This document shows, in pieces, positions 43,067 to 48,687 of a stretch of DNA of 48,687 nucleotides. The translations under genes and the position numbers were made by a program. Source of the stretch: JAYXXU01 sp049301135 (GTDB taxonomy: Bacteria > Pseudomonadota > Gammaproteobacteria > Pseudomonadales > Moraxellaceae); NCBI GenBank assembly GCA_049301135.1, contig JBAQKP010000239.1, positions 1 through 48,687 of the forward strand, in the 5' to 3' direction. The notes beneath the pieces are model-generated. The model was not told the DNA's origin, did not search any database, and worked only from the letters and a program-made list of their open reading frames with translations. Position 1 is the stretch's first letter. The number at the start of each line of letters is the position of its first letter.

Positions 43067-45613
43067 TCAGAGCACAGAGGCCCGCGCCGGTACGGCCTCG
43101 ACATCGGCCGCGTAATAATCGGGGTCGTAGTTGATCGCGCTGACCTTCACGTAGCTGCGGTCGCGGATGTCGACCTCCTGCACCAGGTAGGCCATCGCCT
43201 CGCGGCCAGAGTCGGCACCGAAGCTGAAGATGGTCCGGACGCCGTTGGCGCCGCCCGGGGTCGTCACCACAGCCTCAGTCGGCGCGCCGGCCAGCACTAC
43301 ACGATTCGCGGAACTGCCAGCAGTGCAGGCGATGGACTGCAGCGACCCGTCCCGACGCATCAGGATGATGCTGTGCGCGCCGACACCGAAGGCCACATCA
43401 CGCGACAGGGTCAGCTCCAGGCCGGACTGCGCGATGACCTCCCCGTCCATGGCATCGAAGCGGGTGTTGTCCACGATGTCGATGCGGGCATTGGGCAGCA
43501 GCAGCCGGCCGTCTGCCGTGGTTTCCGTCTCGATGCTCACGCGCTGCAGCGTCAGGCGCCGGTACTCGCGGTTGGCGCGGTACCAGGCCTGCTCGTAGTT
43601 GCGGACCCCCGGCAGCTCCAGCTTCTTGTACTTCGTGGCCGACTCGTCCAGCGGCAGCTTGATGGTCTCGGACTGGTCGGTGACCGCGTCGTTGTAGACC
43701 ACCTCGACGCCGTCATACTCAGAGCCGGACGAGAAGCGGCGGGTGATGCTGTCGGATGCCGGGCGCTTGTTGCGGTGGGTGAACAGCATCGTGCTGTCCG
43801 GCTGGGCCTGCTCGAAGCTGAACCGGATGCGCCCGCTCTGGCGGTAGGCCCGGCAGAACACGGCGCTGGCGATCATCTGCACCGTTTCCTCGAAGGAGAT
43901 GTTGTCCGAGTCCAAGGTGTAGCCGAACTCGGCGCAGAGCGGCTCCCAGGCAGCGACGTCCTGATACACGCCCCAGAGCTGCGCGATGTCGAGCGCGGCC
44001 AGCGTCTGCCGGCCCAGCAGCGGGTCCACGGTGATGGCGGCGAGGATGTCCAGGAAGCTGTTGCTGCCGTCGATGGTGCCGGTGGCGACGGTGCCATCGG
44101 CCGCCAGGGTGCCGGACCAGGTGCTGCCGTCATAGGTCGGGATGCGCCGGGTGGCGCGGCAGTTGAACTGGCGCTCCTTGACCGACAGCGCCCGGCGGGT
44201 GGCCTTGGTCACGACCTGGACAGTGGTCACGTTGCCGAAGTGCAGCTCCGTCACCGGGGTCACGCCGTAAAGGTCGCCCCACTTGATCTCATCGACCACC
44301 GTGCCGCCGGGGTAGCCGAAGTTGTTGGTCCGGCGGGCCCGAACGCGGCAGGGGCCGGTCCATGTGAGCGGGATCTCGACGGTGATGGCGCGCTGCTCGC
44401 TGACCTTGGCGGTCATGGTGCCGCTGGTGGCGATCACGTTGCCGGTGGCCACCAGCAGGGCGTCCAGCTCCTCGACCTCTATGGTGTAGTCGACCGTCTG
44501 CGTGACCTTGCCGGAGCCGAAGTCGGCAAAGATACCGGCCGGCGCGACCAGGTTGCACCAGACCTCCGTCATGCCTGCGTCCGTCATGGTCACCCAGCCC
44601 GTCCACTCGGTGGCGCCGGTCTTGATGATGGTGCAGCTCACGGTCGAGGAGGAGGCGAAGGTGGCGGTGGTGAGCTCGATCTCGTTGTCGCTGATCAGGC
44701 TGGCCACGACATAGCTGCCGGCATAAGCGCCGCCGGTGACCGTGATGGGGTCGCCAGCGTCCAGGATCGCCGAGAAGCTCGGGCTGGCGGCGGGCTGCAC
44801 AATGCGGTCGCCGGCAGACCCCACGGAGGCCGCCGTCTTGAATTGGTAGCTGGCGGGGCCGACCAGATTAGCCTGGTCAGGCGCGAGCAGGGTCGTGCCG
44901 TCGACGTTGTTGGAGCGCGTCACCGCCAGCACCGGCTCGGAGATGGCAGCGCCGATGGTCAGGATCGGCGTTCCGCTGTTCGGGCTGGTGAAGGGGTCGT
45001 AGAAGGCGACCCGCATGCTGTCGATCTCGCTGGCCAGGGTGTCGCCGTCGCGGACGTCGGCGATGTCGTAATACCCGCGGCCCACGCAGAGGTAGCCGTA
45101 CTCGATCTCGGTGTGGTCGTTGTACTTGCGGTAGACCTGCTGCAGCAGCGACGGGATGGACCGCACGGTGCCGTAGATGTCCTCGATGCGCTCCAGCAGC
45201 CGGGCCTTGTTCTGGCGCTCGCCCAGGGAGTTGTTCGGGCTCTGCTGGGTGCGGTTGACGTTGCTCGGCATGCCGGGCATGTCAGGCAGCAGCGCATCTC
45301 TGGCAGCGCTCAGACCCAGCTGCGTCAGGTACCAGCTGGGGTTGAACATGGACTGGCCGAAGTCCGAGAGATCCTCCACGAATCCGTCGCTGCCCGGGCT
45401 TTGCAGGACCGTGTACTGGCCCTCCGTCTCCATCAGGGCGCGCAGCTCGTTGGTGATCTCGGTTTCTGCCGAGGGCTGGCCACGGTAGACCTGGATCAGG
45501 GCTTGGCGGCGGCTGCCATAGTGCGACAGCAGCCAGGCGCCCACGCTCTCGGCCGTGAAGACCTGCGGCTCGCGCGCCTCCAGCGGGTGGTCGAAAAGCT
45601 CAATGGTGACCAT
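43067..45613 (-). CDS. TipJ/gpJ-like tail tip host-specificity protein
   Basis: This 848-aa protein begins MVTIELFDHPLEAREPQVFT (ATG 45613; 45616 is also possible). Size and order match central tail-tip proteins of the TipJ family: an N-terminal phage-tail domain, beta-rich repeats (GGAYAGSYVVASLISDNEIELTTATF), and a DUF-type core with QLWGVYQDVAAWEPLCAEFGY. It caps the tube and guides attachment. It overlaps the upstream NlpC/P60-like gene by 14 bases. Confidence 0.88.
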   Translation of the reverse strand: MVTIELFDHPLEAREPQVFTAESVGAWLLSHYGSRRQALIQVYRGQPSAETEITNELRALMETEGQYTVLQSPGSDGFVEDLSDFGQSMFNPSWYLTQLGLSAARDALLPDMPGMPSNVNRTQQSPNNSLGERQNKARLLERIEDIYGTVRSIPSLLQQVYRKYNDHTEIEYGYLCVGRGYYDIADVRDGDTLASEIDSMRVAFYDPFTSPNSGTPILTIGAAISEPVLAVTRSNNVDGTTLLAPDQANLVGPASYQFKTAASVGSAGDRIVQPAASPSFSAILDAGDPITVTGGAYAGSYVVASLISDNEIELTTATFASSSTVSCTIIKTGATEWTGWVTMTDAGMTEVWCNLVAPAGIFADFGSGKVTQTVDYTIEVEELDALLVATGNVIATSGTMTAKVSEQRAITVEIPLTWTGPCRVRARRTNNFGYPGGTVVDEIKWGDLYGVTPVTELHFGNVTTVQVVTKATRRALSVKERQFNCRATRRIPTYDGSTWSGTLAADGTVATGTIDGSNSFLDILAAITVDPLLGRQTLAALDIAQLWGVYQDVAAWEPLCAEFGYTLDSDNISFEETVQMIASAVFCRAYRQSGRIRFSFEQAQPDSTMLFTHRNKRPASDSITRRFSSGSEYDGVEVVYNDAVTDQSETIKLPLDESATKYKKLELPGVRNYEQAWYRANREYRRLTLQRVSIETETTADGRLLLPNARIDIVDNTRFDAMDGEVIAQSGLELTLSRDVAFGVGAHSIILMRRDGSLQSIACTAGSSANRVVLAGAPTEAVVTTPGGANGVRTIFSFGADSGREAMAYLVQEVDIRDRSYVKVSAINYDPDYYAADVEAVPARASVL

Positions 45614-45980
45614 CATGCATCCAGTATTCGAAGTGGGCGTAGCGGTCGCCGAGACTGAACAGCGGCTCCCAGACAACCATGCGGCGCATGGCATGCAGTA
45701 CCTTGCCCTGGTACCAGACACCGCAATGCAGCGGAGTGCCGCCCGGCCGGCGCGCCATAAAGACGACCGTGAAGTCCGCCGGCGCCGCCACCTTGCGGAA
45801 GCCCTTGAGGCCGCCCTCGTGCAGCGCCACCCGGAAGGCATGGGCGATGGCGATCTTGCCGTCCGCCTCCGGGGTGTGGTCCGCCGCGGCAAATCCGCAC
45901 TGCTCGCGCAGCACGTCCATGACCAGGTACCAGCAGGGCGGCTGCGGGTAGGGCCGCTCCAGGTAGTCGGCAACCTTCAC
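45600..45980 (-). CDS. NlpC/P60-like tail-tip assembly peptidase (gpK-like)
   Basis: This 126-aa protein begins MKVADYLERPYPQPPCWYLV. Cys16 in CWYLVMDVLRE and His in LHCGVWYQGKVLHA form the likely catalytic pair of an NlpC/P60 domain. In lambda the K protein acts in tail-tip assembly and may cut peptidoglycan on entry. The ATGA overlap (45980-45977) with the DUF1833 gene matches the usual order. Confidence 0.85.
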   Translation of the reverse strand: MKVADYLERPYPQPPCWYLVMDVLREQCGFAAADHTPEADGKIAIAHAFRVALHEGGLKGFRKVAAPADFTVVFMARRPGGTPLHCGVWYQGKVLHAMRRMVVWEPLFSLGDRYAHFEYWMHDGHH

Positions 45981-46489
45981 AGCAGGCCGCGCAGCGTCGG
46001 GAAGCGCTTCAACGTGTAGAGCTCGCCGGTGCGCGTCAAGTTGAGTCGCGGCGAGACGGCCGTGATGACGGCGGCCCCCCGGTTGTAGGCGATGGTTTCC
46101 ACCTGCAGCTGGACCGTCGCCATAGGCTCCGTCAGGTCGTCCGAGAGGTACTCACGGTAGACCACGAGGATCTGCTCGGTCGTGTCCAGTGGGATCAGCG
46201 CCATCTCGTCGCGGAAGGTGTTGCTGCTGTCCACGGTGGAGAGCGTGATCTCGAAGGACTGGTCGAGGTGATCGGGGCTGCCGGGCGTCTTGATGGCGAT
46301 GTTGTTGGCGCCCGAGACCGTCAGCGGCGCGCCCAACTCATCGCTTACCGTCCCCGCGAAGGGCTCCGTCCACAGGTGGTAGGCCTGCGTCATGGCGCTG
46401 TGGCTGATGCTCACCTGCTGGATGGCGTACTTGGTCTGCGGCGCCGAGGCAAGGAACTCGCGGAGGGCCGCTTCAAGGTCCAGGCTCAT
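45977..46489 (-). CDS. DUF1833 tail-tip protein (gpL-like)
   Basis: This 170-aa protein begins MSLDLEAALREFLASAPQTK. It has the DUF1833 pattern (AIQQVSISHSAMTQAYHLW at the start, PRLNLTRTGELYTLKRFPTL at the end). It is a structural part of the tail tip between the minor tail and NlpC/P60 genes. The ATG at 46489 follows the upstream stop by one base. Confidence 0.82.
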   Translation of the reverse strand: MSLDLEAALREFLASAPQTKYAIQQVSISHSAMTQAYHLWTEPFAGTVSDELGAPLTVSGANNIAIKTPGSPDHLDQSFEITLSTVDSSNTFRDEMALIPLDTTEQILVVYREYLSDDLTEPMATVQLQVETIAYNRGAAVITAVSPRLNLTRTGELYTLKRFPTLRGLL

Positions 46490-46490
46490 A

Positions 46491-46979
46491 TCAGAAGTCC
46501 AGCACGTCACTGTCGACAGTGGAGAAGGTCTCCAGCGCCGCCAGCAGCAGGGACAGGTCGACCCCTGCGTCGTAATACTCGAGAACGAGCGCCGCGGCCT
46601 CGCTGTCGTAAGCGTAGGCCCCCGATTCCGCCGAGACCTGGAAGGTGACGATCCAGGTGCTGCCGTTCGTGCAGTTGGCCTGATAGCTCTCCGGGAACAT
46701 GGTCACCGTGTGGGTGGCCACGCCCATGCCAGAGTCCAGGCTCATGTCGAAGCTGATGGCGCCCTTCTTGATGACGTGGTGATAGAACAGGGTCCACATG
46801 CGGAACTCTTCAATGCTGCACACCAGCGCCACGCTGAAGGACTGCTGGCCCCGGTCATAGGAGAGCGCCGTGCGCGGGGAGCCGCCCTCCACTTCCGTGC
46901 GGGTGACACCGCCCGGCCCGGCGAAGCTGTAGCCGGAAGGCGCGGTGACCGGGATCAGGCCATTAGGGATCGTGGGCAT
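46491..46979 (-). CDS. Minor tail protein (gpM-like)
   Basis: This 162-aa protein begins MPTIPNGLIPVTAPSGYSFA. It lies right after the tape measure with a TGATG overlap at 46979, the place of lambda M. The segment ALVCSIEEFRMWTLFYHHVIKKGAISF and a beta-rich rest fit minor tail proteins. Confidence 0.8.
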   Translation of the reverse strand: MPTIPNGLIPVTAPSGYSFAGPGGVTRTEVEGGSPRTALSYDRGQQSFSVALVCSIEEFRMWTLFYHHVIKKGAISFDMSLDSGMGVATHTVTMFPESYQANCTNGSTWIVTFQVSAESGAYAYDSEAAALVLEYYDAGVDLSLLLAALETFSTVDSDVLDF

Positions 46980-48687
46980 CAGCGCTTCCTCTGGACGGAG
47001 AAGCCGCCCTGCATGGACCGGGAGACGCGAGAATTCGGGTCTTTCATGGCTGCGGCGACGGCATTGACCGCCTCCTGGATGATGATGACGCGCTCGCCGG
47101 CGGCGCCAGTGCGCTCCTCGACCTTGTCGATGCGGCCGGCCGTCTGGTTGATGATGGTGACGTGGCCGCCGCCAGCCCGACCGCCGCGACCCATGAAGTC
47201 GGTCAGGTCGCGATTCTGCCGGGGAGATAGCACTCGCTCGCCCTTGTCGAGGAGCCATGTGCCCTCGGTCGGCACGTTATCGATGCCGGAGTGCGCCATG
47301 CCGGCAAGGGAGCTAGATGCGGCGGCAATAGCACTGAAGCCCATGGGGGCGGCAGCGGCAATTGCAGCAGCTGCAGCGCCAGGGGCGGCTGCTGGGCCAA
47401 CTACAGGGATGGCCGCGATGGAGGCAAAGGTGTTGAGGCCAGCCATTGCCACCTGCGCCCCGGCCTGGCCGCTGATCTGAGCCACATATCCTGCGGCCGC
47501 GGCGCCTGCCATGGTTTTGCTGATTACGGCATTTGCCGCCATCTGAATGCCCATTCGGATCAGCATCCGGATCACGTCCGTCAGCACAGCATCGGCCAGC
47601 GTGCGCAGATCGAGCTCACCCGTCTTAACGAACTGGACCAGGGCGTCTTCCGCATTGCGAAAGGCATTGGTGAACAGGGCGTCCATCTGCCCGGCGACAT
47701 CGCTGGCGGAGGCGAGGTAGTTGCTCCAGGCGCTGGTGACGCCATTGAAGCCCTCCCGCCTGGCCGCCAACTGCGCCGCCTGGCCGTCTCGCACTATCTG
47801 CGTCTCCTGCTCCATGGCTGAGCGCATCTGCTGAAGACGCTGGTTATAGACCGCATCAGGCAGGGCGCTCGGGCCGCCTTGGGCACGAGCCATCTGCTCT
47901 TGCCGCTGCGCGTACTCCTGCTGGATGGCTAGAATCTCCTCCATCTCCTGGCGCGCCCTGTCGCCCATTCCGATCTCGGCGACGCCCTGCTGGACTTGCG
48001 CCTTTCGGCTGGCAATCTTGTCCTGAAGGGCGGCCAGATAGGCGGCGCTTTCGGTCTCTTGGCGCAACAGGTCGAGCTCTTTGGCCTTATCAAGCAGAGC
48101 GGATTTCTGCTGTGCACTCAGGCGCCCAAGGCTGCCGCTGATGATGGCGAAATTGATCTTGGCGGCCTCGGAGGTCTCACCATAAAGGGCGATCTGCTCC
48201 TTCATCGAATCCAGGCGGCGCTTGTAGTCGTTCTCGACCTTTTGCGACACCGTGGTCTCGCTGTCCTGGCGGCCAGCCTTGTTGCCATCCAGGGCGGTCT
48301 GCCGCTTCTTGGCGACTTCCTGCCAGGCGGAGCCGAGGGTGGCGAGACGACCCTGCATTTCCTGCACGAACTGCCGGTCAGCGTTGCCCATGCCGCCCGA
48401 CTTGCCGGCGGCAGCGATGCGCTCGCTGATCGAGGTCGTGACCTGCTTGATTTTGTCCTCGATGGCGGACAGATCCTTGTCGATCTTCTGGGCCTGCAGC
48501 TCCTTGAAGTTGCCGGTGAGGTGCGCGATCTCTTCGGCGAACTCGGCCGTGCTCTGGGTGGCGCTCGATGCCTTTGGCGAGAAGTCGACCAGGCTCCAGC
48601 CCACCGCGCCGATGGTCAGCGCCAGGCCGGCAGGCCCGCCCAGCAGCCCCAGCAGACGGCCGCCGGCGGCGCCCACCATTCCCAGGC
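46979..48687 (-). CDS. Tape-measure protein, C-terminal part (cut by window edge)
   Basis: About 569 codons, open to the right edge. It contains a hydrophobic segment (RLLGLLGGPAGLALTIGAVGW), a long coiled coil (LTGNFKELQAQKIDKDLSAI on through AYLAALQDKIASRKAQVQQG) and a lambda-type tape-measure C-terminal domain (AFRNAEDALVQFVKTGELDLRTLADAVLTDV). With the first part at 1-1041 the whole protein is about 916 aa. The frame does not match the first part exactly if the ends are joined directly. Confidence 0.9.
   Translation of the reverse strand, partial: LGMVGAAGGRLLGLLGGPAGLALTIGAVGWSLVDFSPKASSATQSTAEFAEEIAHLTGNFKELQAQKIDKDLSAIEDKIKQVTTSISERIAAAGKSGGMGNADRQFVQEMQGRLATLGSAWQEVAKKRQTALDGNKAGRQDSETTVSQKVENDYKRRLDSMKEQIALYGETSEAAKINFAIISGSLGRLSAQQKSALLDKAKELDLLRQETESAAYLAALQDKIASRKAQVQQGVAEIGMGDRARQEMEEILAIQQEYAQRQEQMARAQGGPSALPDAVYNQRLQQMRSAMEQETQIVRDGQAAQLAARREGFNGVTSAWSNYLASASDVAGQMDALFTNAFRNAEDALVQFVKTGELDLRTLADAVLTDVIRMLIRMGIQMAANAVISKTMAGAAAAGYVAQISGQAGAQVAMAGLNTFASIAAIPVVGPAAAPGAAAAAIAAAAPMGFSAIAAASSSLAGMAHSGIDNVPTEGTWLLDKGERVLSPRQNRDLTDFMGRGGRAGGGHVTIINQTAGRIDKVEERTGAAGERVIIIQEAVNAVAAAMKDPNSRVSRSMQGGFSVQRKR

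Larger units (their letters stand above)
1..48687. mobile_element. Complete or near-complete temperate siphophage genome, cut open inside the tape-measure gene
   Basis: Every module of a lambda-like temperate siphophage is present once: integrase and attP, CI/Cro switch, replication, recombination, terminase, capsid, tail, lysis. No bacterial housekeeping gene flanks them. Both window ends fall inside the tape-measure gene on the same strand, as expected for a circular or circularly permuted molecule opened at an arbitrary point. Simple end-to-start joining leaves the gene one base out of frame, so 3n+1 bases may be missing at the junction. Confidence 0.9.

Noticed and set aside
43373..45658. 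761-aa plus-strand open frame
   Set aside because: Antisense shadow of the TipJ-like tail-tip gene, with typical Gly/Ala/His/Arg-rich composition.
1..48687. CRISPR arrays, IS elements, rRNA genes
   Set aside because: No regularly spaced repeats, transposase motifs or rRNA-like stretches were seen on either strand.

Overview
The window is one temperate, long-tailed (siphovirus-type) phage genome, either a circular phage contig or a prophage cut open inside a gene. Both ends lie in the tape-measure gene: positions 1041 to 1 encode its N-terminal part and 48687 to 46979 its C-terminal part, both on the minus strand. GC-rich sequence, the gene families (DUF4055 portal, P22-like coat, TipJ-like tail tip, ERF recombinase, NinG, DnaB) and an attachment core copied from a tRNA-Arg(ACG) 3' half point to a gammaproteobacterial host of the Pseudomonas/Halomonas kind. 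The exact genus is inference.

Layout. The immunity centre is at about 26.7-29.1 kb. A CI repressor (plus strand) and a small Cro/YdaS-like protein (minus strand) face away from each other across an 85-bp gap holding three ACG-N4-CGT operators. A second operator/promoter set (OL/PL-like) lies at 29.0 kb. A lipoprotein gene is co-transcribed with cI, and a hicBA module sits between cI and PL. The minus-strand early operon (PR) runs from 26.9 kb down to 13.2 kb: Cro, YdaT-like, an exported protein, replication initiator, DnaB, NinG and small nin-like genes, a candidate late regulator, a LuxR-type HTH protein, an accessory cassette, and a DUF4942-methyltransferase. The plus-strand early operon (PL) runs from 29.1 to 37.3 kb: small genes, ERF annealing protein, SSB, a coiled-coil protein, a PAPS-reductase-like protein, a second accessory cassette, a DUF4224-like protein and the integrase. 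attP, with repeated arm-type sites, follows.

The late region is all on the minus strand. It starts at a promoter near 13.15 kb followed by two terminators, an arrangement typical of Q-type antitermination. It runs through a coiled-coil membrane protein, a CAU tRNA, terminase, portal, head, connector and tail genes to the tape measure, crosses the window ends, and continues from 48.7 to 37.7 kb through tail tip, fibres, a lipoprotein, holin, a DUF5675 protein and a membrane protein.

Most notable are: (i) two collinear, oppositely oriented accessory cassettes, one in each early operon, sharing 97-100% identical DNA blocks mainly at gene borders; (ii) a compact switch whose cI and cro-like messages both appear leaderless; (iii) a clear AAATTTT -1 frameshift site in the tail-chaperone genes; (iv) a late promoter followed at once by terminators; and (v) a ribosome-site hairpin in front of a lipoprotein gene inserted in the tail operon.
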